Source: Sulfurimonas sp. (lineage in GTDB: Bacteria; Campylobacterota; Campylobacteria; Campylobacterales; Sulfurimonadaceae). Taken from it: a DNA stretch of 64,000 nucleotides. The stretch is from positions 1 through 64,000 of the forward strand of contig NZ_JALOAN010000002.1 in assembly GCF_023228785.1 (NCBI RefSeq), written 5' to 3'. A model generated the notes under the pieces. The model made no database searches. It was not told the origin of the DNA and saw nothing but the letters and a program-made list of their open reading frames with translations. The position numbers were made by a program, and so were the translations under genes. Of this stretch, positions 41,754 through 50,440 are shown one piece after another (positions within the stretch are counted from its first letter, which is position 1; each line of letters begins with the position of its first letter).

Positions 41754-42193
41754 CTCTTAGTATTTACAAGCCACTGTGAAAAAATATCTAAATAATCCCA
41801 AAAACTCTCTATATATTCCTCACTTATTCCTTCATCCACAAGAGCTTCTAAGAGTGGAGCATAGAGAGCTAACCATGATTTACGACTCTCTTCATCGATA
41901 CGAAATGGAGCGTGTCTTCCAACCATTCTAGGCTCGCCACGACTCAGCTGAAAATATCTAGGTCCTCCACAGATCTGAATAAGAAAATCAAAAGCGTGTT
42001 GCTTAGCATCATCAAAATCTTCTTCATCGTGCACAGGAAATAAAAAAGCGATATCACTTGTTTTTATTAGATCATAATGGTCATAAACCAACTTTTTAAA
42101 TCTCTCTTCACCTACTTCATGTAAAAAACCAGGATGCGGTTTTGCCACCGGTGGCCTAACACCTATTTCTCCATCACTAATTGTCAATTTCAT
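41750..42193 (-). CDS. Truncated hemoglobin (bacterial globin)
   Basis: A 147-residue single-domain globin of the 2-over-2 class, similar in layout to the Campylobacter truncated globin Ctb. PHPGFLHEVGEERFKKLVYDHYDLI forms the first helices. The FLIQICGGPRYFQLSRGEPRM region is followed by RHAPFRIDEESRKSWL (about 93-108), with the proximal histidine likely H94, and a WL-rich G helix. Expected role: O2 or NO handling. It is divergent from the 12-helix membrane protein gene across 50 bases, so the two may be co-regulated. Confidence 0.87.
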   Translation of the reverse strand: MKLTISDGEIGVRPPVAKPHPGFLHEVGEERFKKLVYDHYDLIKTSDIAFLFPVHDEEDFDDAKQHAFDFLIQICGGPRYFQLSRGEPRMVGRHAPFRIDEESRKSWLALYAPLLEALVDEGISEEYIESFWDYLDIFSQWLVNTKS

Positions 42194-42243
42194 AAAAAAC
42201 CCTTAAAAATTTGTTAGAATTATACAAAAAAAAAGAAACAACA

Positions 42244-43476
42244 ATGAATGTATCACCAGATTTTTCTCCACCTATAAAACTTATGAAGCCATACTTTCTC
42301 CTCACCTCTTTTTTTTATCTCTTTAGTATGCTTTGGCTTTTTTTCATAAACCCTCAAAGTCCACTTGATGACTTCTCTATGATAGCGTGGGTACACCTGT
42401 ATATGTTGGGCTTTGTGATGATGGCAATTTTCTCAGCAATGGCACAGCTTGGCCCTGTTGTAACTGAGACAAAACATCACAATGTATTTGTTTTTAAGTA
42501 TATTTGGATCTTTTTAACTCTTGGTTTAACACTTATGTTTATTGGTTTTTACGTAGATCTTAATTTTTTACTCTATGGTGGTGGTTTAGTTCTTGTTGCT
42601 ATGTGCATATATATAGTTGAGTTTTTTTTAACTCTAAAAAATGCTAGAAGAAAAACTACAATAACCACAGCTATGAAGATGAGCAATCTTTTTTTACTCC
42701 TTGGCATCATAAATGGTCTTATTATGGCACTAGGATTTAACTCCTATCTTGAGATAGATCCACACTCCCTTTTAAAAGCTCATACTTTTAGCTTGGTTAT
42801 TGGTTTTGTAACTCTTTTGATTATGGGCATCTCTATCATCTTAGTTCCCATGTTTGGTTTTAGCAAACGCATAAGTGATAATGAATTTGCAAAGAGTTTT
42901 TATACTCTTTGTGCTGGTGTTATTTTAATGCTTGCATCTCCTCTATTTTCAACAAGCATTTTAGAATCTGCATCTTACACTTTAACCATAATCGCCATAC
43001 TTCTCTATTTTTTCCAATTAGCAAAGATGATGAGATCTAGAAAAAAAGTAGTTCATGATATTTGGGCTAGATCTATCTATGTAGGCTTCATCTCTTTTAT
43101 ACTCTCTTTTTTACTCTTTGTTTTTTATCTTATAAGCCCAGATCCAGAGATTTTAAAACTTGCTTCTTGGATTTTACTTGTTGGTTTCTTTGGCTTTTTA
43201 ATCATAGGCAACCTATATAAGATTATCCCTTTTTTACTATGGTTTGAGATCTACTCGCCACTCATAGAAGAGCAAAATGTTCCTATGCTCCATGAACTTC
43301 TACCATCAAGACTTACTAATTTACAATTTATCTCTTCTTCTCTTGGTTTAGCAATTTCCTCTTTTGGGTTACTTTTAAAAGAGAGTATTATCTTTTATAT
43401 AGGTGCTTTCTTTTTGCTCTTAGGCGCCACCTTTTTGTTTTCTAGCATATACAAAATGTTTGCAAAAAATTTATAA
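42244..43476 (+). CDS. Twelve-helix membrane protein resembling heme-copper oxidase subunit I/NnrS-like families
   Basis: A 410-residue polytopic protein with about twelve hydrophobic helices. Conserved-looking histidines occur in AWVHLYMLGFVMMAIFSAMAQLGP, in LLKAHTFSLVIGF and in a TKHH segment. The GNLYKIIPFLLWFEIY motif near the C-terminus resembles cytochrome oxidase subunit I-like and NnrS-like proteins. I cannot assign heme ligands safely. I start at ATG 42244, where the hydrophilic leader MNVSPDFSPP fits, rather than 33 bases upstream. It is divergent from a globin gene, which favours a link to NO or O2. Confidence 0.7.
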   Translation: MNVSPDFSPPIKLMKPYFLLTSFFYLFSMLWLFFINPQSPLDDFSMIAWVHLYMLGFVMMAIFSAMAQLGPVVTETKHHNVFVFKYIWIFLTLGLTLMFIGFYVDLNFLLYGGGLVLVAMCIYIVEFFLTLKNARRKTTITTAMKMSNLFLLLGIINGLIMALGFNSYLEIDPHSLLKAHTFSLVIGFVTLLIMGISIILVPMFGFSKRISDNEFAKSFYTLCAGVILMLASPLFSTSILESASYTLTIIAILLYFFQLAKMMRSRKKVVHDIWARSIYVGFISFILSFLLFVFYLISPDPEILKLASWILLVGFFGFLIIGNLYKIIPFLLWFEIYSPLIEEQNVPMLHELLPSRLTNLQFISSSLGLAISSFGLLLKESIIFYIGAFFLLLGATFLFSSIYKMFAKNL

Positions 43477-43499
43477 AGTCCTTTTAAAGATTAGCTTTG

Positions 43500-43505
43500 T
43501 ATAAT
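43500..43505 (+). promoter_or_regulatory. -10 element for trxA
   Basis: TATAAT preceded by TTTG, 30 bases before the trxA ATG. TAAGGAA is the ribosome-binding site. No strong -35 box. Confidence 0.5.
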
Positions 43506-43535
43506 ACTTTCATATAAATTAATAAGGAAATTGTA

Positions 43536-43856
43536 ATGAGTAAATATTTAGAATTAACTGGTGCAGATTTTGAAGCAACTTTAAGTGAAGGTGTATCTTT
43601 AGTAGACTTTTGGGCTCCATGGTGTGGACCTTGTCGTATGATCGCTCCTGTGATTGAAGAGTTAGCTGAAGACTTTGATGGTAAGGCTAAAATTTGTAAA
43701 GTAAACACTGATGAAGAGCAAGATATTGCTGTTAAGTTTGGTATCCGTTCTATCCCAACTATCATGTTCTTCAAAGATGGCGAAATGGTAGATCAAGTTG
43801 TTGGAGCACAATCAAAACAAGCTCTAGCTGAAAAAATCAACGCTCTTTTAGCGTAG
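43536..43856 (+). CDS. trxA: Thioredoxin
   Basis: A 106-residue classical thioredoxin. The active site WCGPCRM (about 31-37, CGPC) lies after FWAPW. The conserved cis-proline RSIPTIMFF (about 70-78) and a C-terminal QLAEKI-like helix follow. It reduces protein disulfides with electrons from TrxB, encoded 630 bases downstream; an unusual thioredoxin-like gene sits between them. Confidence 0.96.
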   Translation: MSKYLELTGADFEATLSEGVSLVDFWAPWCGPCRMIAPVIEELAEDFDGKAKICKVNTDEEQDIAVKFGIRSIPTIMFFKDGEMVDQVVGAQSKQALAEKINALLA

Positions 43857-43866
43857 AGTTTCAGTA

Positions 43867-44355
43867 GTGTCAAGAGTAAGAGGTCAAAGCCTCTTTTCTC
43901 TCTCTACTCTTCTAGCTTCATTTTTTGGTGCCGCTATGATAGCAGGTGCTTTTGCTTACTTCAATTATAAATTTTCAGAGTATAAGTTCATAGACTTTAA
44001 AGAGTTTACTTTTTATGAAAAAAGCGATGTTTTTCATCCACAAGAAGATAAATATATAGTTGTCTTTTACAGCTCTAAAGATCCAAACACTATGGAACTA
44101 CTATCCCAAACAAAACTTAAGCTTCCTATACTTGCTATTGACTACTACAATGAAGTTAGACAAAACACCGAAGGTACGACTTTTTTAAGAAGTGGAACAA
44201 AGACTTCACTAAGCTTTATTCAACGCTTTAATATCTATGACTCCCCTTCTATTTTTTTTATAAAAAAATCACAAGAGCAGATTTATAAACAAGATAGTAT
44301 GATACGAAAATTAGATAATTTGCAAGAACTCGCTTCTGTAGTGGAAGCTTTATAA
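43867..44355 (+). CDS. Membrane-anchored thioredoxin-like protein without CXXC
   Basis: A 162-residue protein with an N-terminal membrane helix (about 10-32), then a thioredoxin-like fold: YIVVFYSSKDPNTMELL (about 63-79) sits where the CXXC active site would be, but there is no cysteine pair. LPILAIDYYN and a cis-Pro-like DSPSIFFIK (about 127-135) follow. The start is GTG at 43867, 8 bases after trxA. The position between trxA and trxB suggests a chaperone-like or adaptor role in thiol redox control. Family not recognised. Confidence 0.75.
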   Translation: MSRVRGQSLFSLSTLLASFFGAAMIAGAFAYFNYKFSEYKFIDFKEFTFYEKSDVFHPQEDKYIVVFYSSKDPNTMELLSQTKLKLPILAIDYYNEVRQNTEGTTFLRSGTKTSLSFIQRFNIYDSPSIFFIKKSQEQIYKQDSMIRKLDNLQELASVVEAL

Positions 44356-44360
44356 ACTCT

Positions 44361-44460
44361 GGTTCGTCAGAACCTAGCTTTTAGGAATGCTAACCAATGG
44401 CATTCTCCACATTGAGTGCCTCAGCGGTTAGCGTAGATATTTGGACTCTGTTCAAATATC
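44361..44460 (+). promoter_or_regulatory. Structured leader upstream of trxB
   Basis: Within 100 bases are several stems: GGTTC-gtca-GAACC (44361-44374), GAATGC/GCATTC (44385-44405), GCTAACC (44389-44395) pairing alternatively with GGTTAGC (44426-44432), and GATATTTG/CAAATATC (44436-44460). The second and third share bases, so they are mutually exclusive. Could be a regulatory leader or a small RNA; function unproven. Confidence 0.45.
44385..44409 (-). repeat. 25-nt shared hairpin sequence, copy 2
   Basis: Exact inverted copy of the 25-nt sequence at 14837-14861, including the GAATGC/GCATTC stem. Flanks differ. It lies inside the structured leader upstream of trxB. Confidence 0.7.
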
Positions 44461-44488
44461 CTTATAGATGAATAAATAAGGAAAAACA

Positions 44489-45430
44489 ATGATTTTAGAT
44501 TGTGCAATTATAGGTGGTGGACCGGCTGGTCTTACAGCAGGACTCTATACAACTCGTGGTGGTTTAGAAAATGTTGTAATGTTTGAAAAAGGCATGCCAG
44601 GTGGGCAGATTACTCAAAGTTCAGAGATAGAAAATTACCCAGGTGCAACTGGTGAGATTACTGGGATGGAGCTTATGGAGCCTTGGCCTGAGCAGTGTCA
44701 AAGATTTGGTCTAAAACATGAGATGGTAGAGGTTACTAGAGTTACTAAAGAGGGAGATCTCTTTAAGATCCATAAAGGTGATGGAACTGTAGCAGACGCA
44801 CATAGTGTTATCATAGCAACTGGCTCATCTCCTAGACGAGCTGACTTTGCTGGAGAAGATGAATTTTTCGGTCGCGGTGTGAGTACTTGTGCTACTTGTG
44901 ATGGATTTTTCTATAAGGGTAAAGAAGTAGCTGTAATTGGTGGTGGAGACACTGCTTTAGAAGAAGCACTTTACTTGGCAAAAATATGTACTAAGGTATA
45001 TTTAATCCATAGAAGAGATACATTTAGAGCATCTCCAAATACAGTTGATAGAATTAAAAAATCTGATAAAATAGAATTAGTTTTAAACTCTACCCCTGAT
45101 GAAGTCTATGGTGACAAAATGGGTGTAACTGGCATAAGAGTTAAAAACAAAGATGGCGAGCTTCGTGATATCGATGTCCCAGGTGTATTTACATTTGTTG
45201 GAAATGATGTTAACAACCAAACTCTAAAGCAAGAAGATGGTAGCTTTTTATGCGATATGAATGATAAAGGCGAAGTTATAGTTGATATTAGTATGAATAC
45301 TTCTGTAAAAGGACTTTTTGCAGCAGGTGACATGAGAATAGCAGCTCCAAAACAAGTTGTAAGTGCAGCAGGTGATGGTGCAGTAGCAGCTCTTCAAGCT
45401 ATCTCTTATGTAGATGAAAAACTAGGTTAA
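44489..45430 (+). CDS. trxB: Thioredoxin-disulfide reductase
   Basis: A 313-residue FAD/NADPH enzyme that reduces thioredoxin. FAD-binding [12 protein letters not shown] (about 9-20), redox active site [11 protein letters not shown] (about 135-145), NADPH-binding [13 protein letters not shown] (about 155-167) and C-terminal GLFAAGD (about 277-283) are all present. It lies downstream of trxA and a CXXC-less thioredoxin-like gene, behind a structured intergenic leader, and 11 bases before dapB. Confidence 0.96.
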   Translation: MILDCAIIGGGPAGLTAGLYTTRGGLENVVMFEKGMPGGQITQSSEIENYPGATGEITGMELMEPWPEQCQRFGLKHEMVEVTRVTKEGDLFKIHKGDGTVADAHSVIIATGSSPRRADFAGEDEFFGRGVSTCATCDGFFYKGKEVAVIGGGDTALEEALYLAKICTKVYLIHRRDTFRASPNTVDRIKKSDKIELVLNSTPDEVYGDKMGVTGIRVKNKDGELRDIDVPGVFTFVGNDVNNQTLKQEDGSFLCDMNDKGEVIVDISMNTSVKGLFAAGDMRIAAPKQVVSAAGDGAVAALQAISYVDEKLG

Positions 45431-45441
45431 GGGGTACTATA

Positions 45442-46212
45442 ATGATGGTTAAAGTTGGAGTTTTTGGTGCAAATGGTAGAGTTGGAAAGTTAGTTATTGA
45501 TGATTTAAAAGAGACTGATGATATTAGTTTGAGTTCGGTGTTTGTTAGGGAGAAATTAAACTTCTCTATAGATCCATCTATCTTAGTAAGTACGAGCGTA
45601 AAATCATTTTTAAACGCTTGTGACATCGTTATAGACTTCTCTCTTCCTGAGGCTTGTGAAACACTACTTGAAGCTGCGATAGAGACTCCTACACCTCTTG
45701 TTATTGGTACTACAGGATTAAGCTTACATCAACTAAACCTACTAAAACAAGCAAGTGAAAATATGCCTGTTTTATACGCTACAAATATGTCTTTAGGTGT
45801 AGCACTTTTAAATAAGCTTGTCGCCCAAGCATCAGCTGCACTTGATGGCTTTGATATAGAAATAGTTGAGATGCATCATAAACATAAAAAAGATGCACCA
45901 AGTGGAACAGCTCTTACTCTAGGTGAGTCAGCGGCAACTGGTCGTGGACTTGACTTAGATAAGGTTCGAGTAAGTGGAAGAGATGGAAATATTGGTGAGC
46001 GCAGTAAAGATGAGATCTCTGTTATGGCCCTTAGAGGTGGGGATATTGTAGGTCGCCATACTGTTGGTTTTTACAATGATGGAGAGTTTATAGAGCTAAA
46101 CCACACTGCAACTTCTAGAAACACTTTTAGCAAGGGAGCTATAAGAGCAGCATCATGGTTAGTAGGAAAAAAACCTGGTCTTTACTCTATAAGTGATTGT
46201 TTGGAGTTATAA
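45442..46212 (+). CDS. dapB: 4-hydroxy-tetrahydrodipicolinate reductase
   Basis: DapB reduces hydroxytetrahydrodipicolinate in the lysine/meso-diaminopimelate pathway. The 256-residue protein has the Rossmann start VGVFGANGRVGKLV (about 4-17), IGTTGLS (about 93-99), and the catalytic block EIVEMHHKHKKDAPSGTAL (about 136-154) with the catalytic His and Lys. It lies 11 bases after trxB, so it is probably on the same transcript. Confidence 0.95.
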   Translation: MMVKVGVFGANGRVGKLVIDDLKETDDISLSSVFVREKLNFSIDPSILVSTSVKSFLNACDIVIDFSLPEACETLLEAAIETPTPLVIGTTGLSLHQLNLLKQASENMPVLYATNMSLGVALLNKLVAQASAALDGFDIEIVEMHHKHKKDAPSGTALTLGESAATGRGLDLDKVRVSGRDGNIGERSKDEISVMALRGGDIVGRHTVGFYNDGEFIELNHTATSRNTFSKGAIRAASWLVGKKPGLYSISDCLEL

Positions 46213-46326
46213 GTATTATAAAAAATTTAAGACAAATCAAGTATACTTCCAAAATCGATAAAATGTGGGCTTAGTGTTTAGAGCTTTGCTCGAAAAAGCG
46301 TCATAATAATAGAACAAGGAAAAAAT

Positions 46327-47682
46327 TTGCGAGAAGATGTTAATGAAAAGTGTGCAGTTGTAGGTATTTACGGTCATAAAGAAGCTTCAAGACTAGCTTA
46401 CTTTGCGCTTCATGCACTTCAGCATCGCGGACAAGAAGCAGCAGGAATAAGTTCTGCTGATGGAGAAAAACTATACACTATCAAAAAACGCGGTTTAGTT
46501 ATGCGTGTTTTTGATGAAGCAAAACTAAAAACACTTAGTGGGTCTAGTGCTATTGGGCACACTCGCTACTCTACTGCTGGAAATGATTCTATCTTAGATG
46601 CTCAACCAGTATTTGCCAGATATGACTTAGGTGAAATGGCAATAGTTCATAATGGAAATCTTACAAACGCTGAAGAAATTAGAAATAGACTTATAGAAAA
46701 AGGTGCGATTTTTCAAACATTTATGGATACAGAAAACCTTATTCACCTTATTGCAAAGAGTGAAAAGAAAAAACTTCTAGCTAGAATCATAGATGCAGTT
46801 CAAAGAATTGAAGGTGCATTTTCACTTGTCTTTCTAAGTAGAACAAAAATGTTTGCAATGCGTGACCGTCACGGTTTTCGCCCTCTTAGTCTTGGCCGTC
46901 TTCCAAATGGTGGCTACATTGTTGCATCTGAGACCTGTGCTTTTGATCTTGTAAGTGCTGAATTTATAAGAGATGTAGAACCAGGTGAACTTCTAATTTT
47001 TGAAGAAAATAGAGAGCCCATAAGCATAAAAGTTTTTGAACCAACTCCCAAGCACTGTATTTTTGAGTATGTATATTTTGCAAGACCAGATTCAAAGATC
47101 TTTGGTCAATCAGTTTACCAAACAAGAAAAGCCATGGGAAAAGAGCTAGCACACATAAAGCCTGTTGAGGCAGATCTAGTTATTCCTGTTCCTGATGGCG
47201 GAGTTCCAGCTGCAATTGGTTACGCTCAAGAGAGCGGCATTCCTTATGAGATGGGAATTATGAGAAATCACTACATTGGTCGAACTTTTATTGAGCCAAC
47301 TCAAGAGATGCGAGATCTTAAAGTTAAAATGAAACTCTCACCTATGACAGATATCATTAAAGGCAAAAGCGTTATTGTTATAGATGACTCAATTGTTCGT
47401 GGAACAACTTCAAGAAGAATAGTAAGAATGTTAAAAGAAGCGGGAGCTAGCGAAGTTCATATGCGTGTCTCCTCTCCTCCAACTACAGATCCATGTTTTT
47501 ATGGGGTAGATACTCCAAACAAAGACAAGCTAATAGCTGCAAATATGAGTGTTGATGAGATATGCAAATTTATAGGAGCTGACTCTTTAGCTTACTTAGA
47601 TGAAGCATCACTACTAAGAAGTGTAAATACTAAAGAAGACAACTACTGTACAGCCTGCTTTACTGGCAAATATATCATTTAA
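46327..47682 (+). CDS. purF: Amidophosphoribosyltransferase
   Basis: PurF makes phosphoribosylamine from PRPP and glutamine, the first committed step of purine synthesis. The 451-residue protein starts at TTG (AAGGAA upstream). Cys9 in EKCAVVGIYGH would be the N-terminal nucleophile after removal of an eight-residue propeptide. HALQHRGQEAAG, HNGNL, the PRPP loop IVIDDSIVRGTTSRR and iron-sulfur-type cysteines (KHCIFEYV, DPCFYG, YCTACF) are visible, as in the Bacillus-type [4Fe-4S] enzyme. Confidence 0.95.
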   Translation: MREDVNEKCAVVGIYGHKEASRLAYFALHALQHRGQEAAGISSADGEKLYTIKKRGLVMRVFDEAKLKTLSGSSAIGHTRYSTAGNDSILDAQPVFARYDLGEMAIVHNGNLTNAEEIRNRLIEKGAIFQTFMDTENLIHLIAKSEKKKLLARIIDAVQRIEGAFSLVFLSRTKMFAMRDRHGFRPLSLGRLPNGGYIVASETCAFDLVSAEFIRDVEPGELLIFEENREPISIKVFEPTPKHCIFEYVYFARPDSKIFGQSVYQTRKAMGKELAHIKPVEADLVIPVPDGGVPAAIGYAQESGIPYEMGIMRNHYIGRTFIEPTQEMRDLKVKMKLSPMTDIIKGKSVIVIDDSIVRGTTSRRIVRMLKEAGASEVHMRVSSPPTTDPCFYGVDTPNKDKLIAANMSVDEICKFIGADSLAYLDEASLLRSVNTKEDNYCTACFTGKYII

Positions 47683-47736
47683 ACGCAAAATCTATACTTT
47701 TGATATATAAAAGTCTGTGATAAGAAGGGAAATCAA

Positions 47737-48696
47737 GTGCAACAAATCTATACTTTTGGCAACTACTTAAAGTCCAAATTCGGATGCAAAGTTTATAAAG
47801 TTGGCATCAATATTTCTGGTTTTACTTGTCCAAATATAGATGGTACGGTTGCAAAAGGCGGCTGTACCTTTTGTCAAAATGACTCTTTTAGTGCGAGCAC
47901 TGGTGAGACTCAAGAGCTTAAAGGTTTTCATTTAAATCTCACATCTGCCAAAAACCCAAACCTAGATAAACAGCTTTTACAACTCCAAACACAATTTGAT
48001 GCTATCTCAAAGAGGCAACGTAATGAATATGGTGCAGAGAAATTTATAGTCTATTTCCAATCTTTTACAAACACTTACGCACCATTTGAGACTCTAAAAG
48101 CTCTTTATGATAAAGCACTATCATTTGAAAATGTAGTTGGGCTTAGTATTGGTACACGTTCAGATAGCATAACTGATGAGACATTAGAATACTTAGCCAA
48201 GCTAAATGAAGATAAAGAGATTTGGGTGGAATTTGGCATCCAGTCCATATATGATGAAACACTCCAAAAAATCAACCGCGGTCACACAAGCGAGATGAAC
48301 AAAGAGTGGATTAAAAAGTCTAAAAAATTAGGTTTAAATGTTTGTGGACATCTAATATTTGGACTTCCTGATGAGACAAAAGAGATGATGTTAGAAACTA
48401 CTAAAGAGGCTTATGAGTGGGGAATTGACTCTGTTAAATATCATCCTTTGTATGTTGTTAAAAAAACATCTTTAGCAAATGATTTTCTAAGAGGAAATTT
48501 TACTCCAATTAGTGAAGATGAGTATCTTGAAGTCTTAGTAGAGGCAATACAGATGAAACCTAAAAATGTAACAGTTCAAAGAGTAACTGCTGGAATAAAT
48601 GATTCATCCCTACTCTCACCAGATTGGTGTAGAGATAAAAACTCGCAGATTAGAAATATAAATCAAGCACTAAAACCACTAGGGCTTAAATATTAG
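47737..48696 (+). CDS. TIGR01212-family radical SAM protein (YhcC-like)
   Basis: A 319-residue radical SAM protein. Cys-rich ISGFTCPNIDGTVAKGGCTFC splits near 28-48 and provides the [4Fe-4S] cluster cysteines (FTCP, then GCTFC). IYFQSFTNTY-type and GLSIGTRSD (about 135-143) and HLIFGLPDETKEMML (about 208-222) are typical of the YhcC/TIGR01212 group, whose reaction is not established. The start is GTG at 47737 with AAGGGAAA upstream. Its stop overlaps the stop codon of the convergent DUF2393 gene. Confidence 0.88.
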   Translation: MQQIYTFGNYLKSKFGCKVYKVGINISGFTCPNIDGTVAKGGCTFCQNDSFSASTGETQELKGFHLNLTSAKNPNLDKQLLQLQTQFDAISKRQRNEYGAEKFIVYFQSFTNTYAPFETLKALYDKALSFENVVGLSIGTRSDSITDETLEYLAKLNEDKEIWVEFGIQSIYDETLQKINRGHTSEMNKEWIKKSKKLGLNVCGHLIFGLPDETKEMMLETTKEAYEWGIDSVKYHPLYVVKKTSLANDFLRGNFTPISEDEYLEVLVEAIQMKPKNVTVQRVTAGINDSSLLSPDWCRDKNSQIRNINQALKPLGLKY

Positions 48697-49247
48697 TGAC
48701 CCTCAACTGTAACAAAATCTGCAACATGTCTAAAATATGGCGGCCAATCAAAATAGACTCTAAAACTCTCGCTTTGTCCTGGCTTTAGATTTTTTGCAAC
48801 TACAAACTCTTTTATTATAGTTTGTGGCTTATATGAAGGATTTCCTGAACCTGTAAAGAAGCCAAAAAATCCACTAGATTTGAAATAGTTTCCACCTTTT
48901 ACATTTCCTGTAGCGTGTCCCTTATTTATAAGCTTGATCTCAACTACAACCTCGCCTATCTCATGATTACCTTCATTTCTAACTATCCCACTATATGCGA
49001 TTTTTTCTATGCTTAGTAGTCTTTTGTTTTCTACTTTAGATATAGAAACTTTTTTAGTATACTTATCTACTAAAACTATTGAAAAAACTCCTAATAGTAG
49101 ACTAATAAGAGTTGTAGATATTACTATTGGAAGAACAAGTTTTTGATCTTTTTGCTTATATGCTGAAAAAATTCCACCTGCAAAAATCAAAATTACGATC
49201 AATAATGCGATGTAGTGCCAGTAATTAAATAGAGTTGTTAGTTGCAT
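48693..49247 (-). CDS. DUF2393 membrane protein (second of pair)
   Basis: A 184-residue protein with two N-terminal transmembrane helices (about 9-29 and 40-61) and an extracytoplasmic beta-rich domain (about 70-184: SGIVRNEGNHEIGEVVVEI, LKPGQSESFRVYFDWP). It belongs to the Campylobacterota-typical DUF2393 family, function unknown. It overlaps the upstream paralogue by 10 bases. The two proteins share layout (two helices, then a FxxLxN/VxGxVxN-type domain), suggesting a hetero-oligomer. Confidence 0.83.
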   Translation of the reverse strand: MQLTTLFNYWHYIALLIVILIFAGGIFSAYKQKDQKLVLPIVISTTLISLLLGVFSIVLVDKYTKKVSISKVENKRLLSIEKIAYSGIVRNEGNHEIGEVVVEIKLINKGHATGNVKGGNYFKSSGFFGFFTGSGNPSYKPQTIIKEFVVAKNLKPGQSESFRVYFDWPPYFRHVADFVTVEGH

Positions 49248-49750
49248 TTCGCTCCAATAGCAATGTTGTAATCACCTTCATAGTTATAAGGCTCTACTAT
49301 TATCTTAAACTCTCTACTCTCACCTACATCAATGTCTTGTTCCATAATCTTACTTGTAACTATTGGTTTGAATGAGAAGATATAATTTTTCAATTTGTTT
49401 GGAGTCACTTTTATAGCACTAGCTTTAATACTACATTTCTTAAAATATCTTTTTGATTCATTAGTAATAACTCCTTTAACAACAATGGCGTTGTTAAAAT
49501 TAAGTTTTTTCTCACTCACTAGTTCTATCTTTTGTTTATACAGATATTCATGCATCTTAACATATCCAAGAGTTGGAGCTAAAAAAAGAATACTAAAGGA
49601 CAAAAGGACAACTAAGACAGCAATTGCAGTCTTTCTTCGAAGCAATATTCCTAAAATGATTAAAAGAATAAAAAGTAAAAAAGAACTACCAAAGAGAATA
49701 AGGTCATAAACAATAAGCTCTTTTACAAAGGTAGTTATCTGTGTTTTCAT
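49238..49750 (-). CDS. DUF2393 membrane protein (first of pair)
   Basis: A 170-residue paralogue of the downstream protein: two transmembrane helices (about 13-33 and 39-62), then a periplasmic beta domain (NNAIVVKGVITNESKRYFKK, about 85-104; VGESREFKIIVEPYNYEGDY, about 142-161). Function unknown. It overlaps the downstream gene by 10 bases and follows hisIE by 3, so hisIE and this pair share a transcript. Confidence 0.82.
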   Translation of the reverse strand: MKTQITTFVKELIVYDLILFGSSFLLFILLIILGILLRRKTAIAVLVVLLSFSILFLAPTLGYVKMHEYLYKQKIELVSEKKLNFNNAIVVKGVITNESKRYFKKCSIKASAIKVTPNKLKNYIFSFKPIVTSKIMEQDIDVGESREFKIIVEPYNYEGDYNIAIGAKCN

Positions 49751-49753
49751 ATT

Positions 49754-50440
49754 TTAGTTACTTCTTGAGTTTTTTTCTACTATCCCACTCATGTTAAATC
49801 TTCGAGAGAGTTCTTGTTTTATTAACTCAGGAGAGATATTTTTCGCGCCAAGAGCTACAAGCATATGATATGTCAGATCTGCTGCTTCATATATCATCTC
49901 TATCTCATCATCATCTTTATAAGCTAAGCAAAATTCACCAGCTTCTTCTATGACTTTTTTTAGTATAGCGTTATCGCCTTTAGAAAGTAATGCAGCCGTC
50001 CACGAACTCTTAGGATCTGCATTTTTTCTCTCTTGGATTGTATGATAAAGAGTATCTATCACTCCATACATCTCTTTAGTATCAATCTCTACATCAGAGC
50101 TACTTTTTAGTGTTTCAAGCTCTGTAAAAAAGCAAGATCTTCTGCCAGTGTGACACGCCACACCCTCTTGAATCACTTTTATAAGAAGTGTGTCATTATC
50201 ACAGTCTATATAAAAAGAGTCTATCTTTTGAATATGTCCACTTGATTCACCTTTTTTCCATATACGCTGTTTACTTCTTGAGAAGTAGTGAGCTATTTTA
50301 GTAGTAAGGGAGAGTTCCAATGCTTCTTTGTTCATATAAGCCATCATCAAAACTTCACTGTTTTTGACGTCTTGAACTATAACTGGCAAAAGCTCACACT
50401 TTTGCCAGTCAACTCTTTGTAAAGACTTAAGAATGTCCAT
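49754..50440 (-). CDS. hisIE: Bifunctional phosphoribosyl-AMP cyclohydrolase/phosphoribosyl-ATP pyrophosphatase
   Basis: A 228-residue fusion that carries out steps 2 and 3 of histidine synthesis. The N-terminal HisI part (about 1-125) has MAYMNKEALELS, SRSKQRIWKKGESSGH and metal-binding DCDNDTLL with VACHTGRRSCFF. The C-terminal HisE part (about 130-225) has KVIEEAGEFCLAYKDDD and ADLTYHMLVAL. Its ATG overlaps the SPFH gene stop by one base. Confidence 0.94.
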   Translation of the reverse strand: MDILKSLQRVDWQKCELLPVIVQDVKNSEVLMMAYMNKEALELSLTTKIAHYFSRSKQRIWKKGESSGHIQKIDSFYIDCDNDTLLIKVIQEGVACHTGRRSCFFTELETLKSSSDVEIDTKEMYGVIDTLYHTIQERKNADPKSSWTAALLSKGDNAILKKVIEEAGEFCLAYKDDDEIEMIYEAADLTYHMLVALGAKNISPELIKQELSRRFNMSGIVEKNSRSN

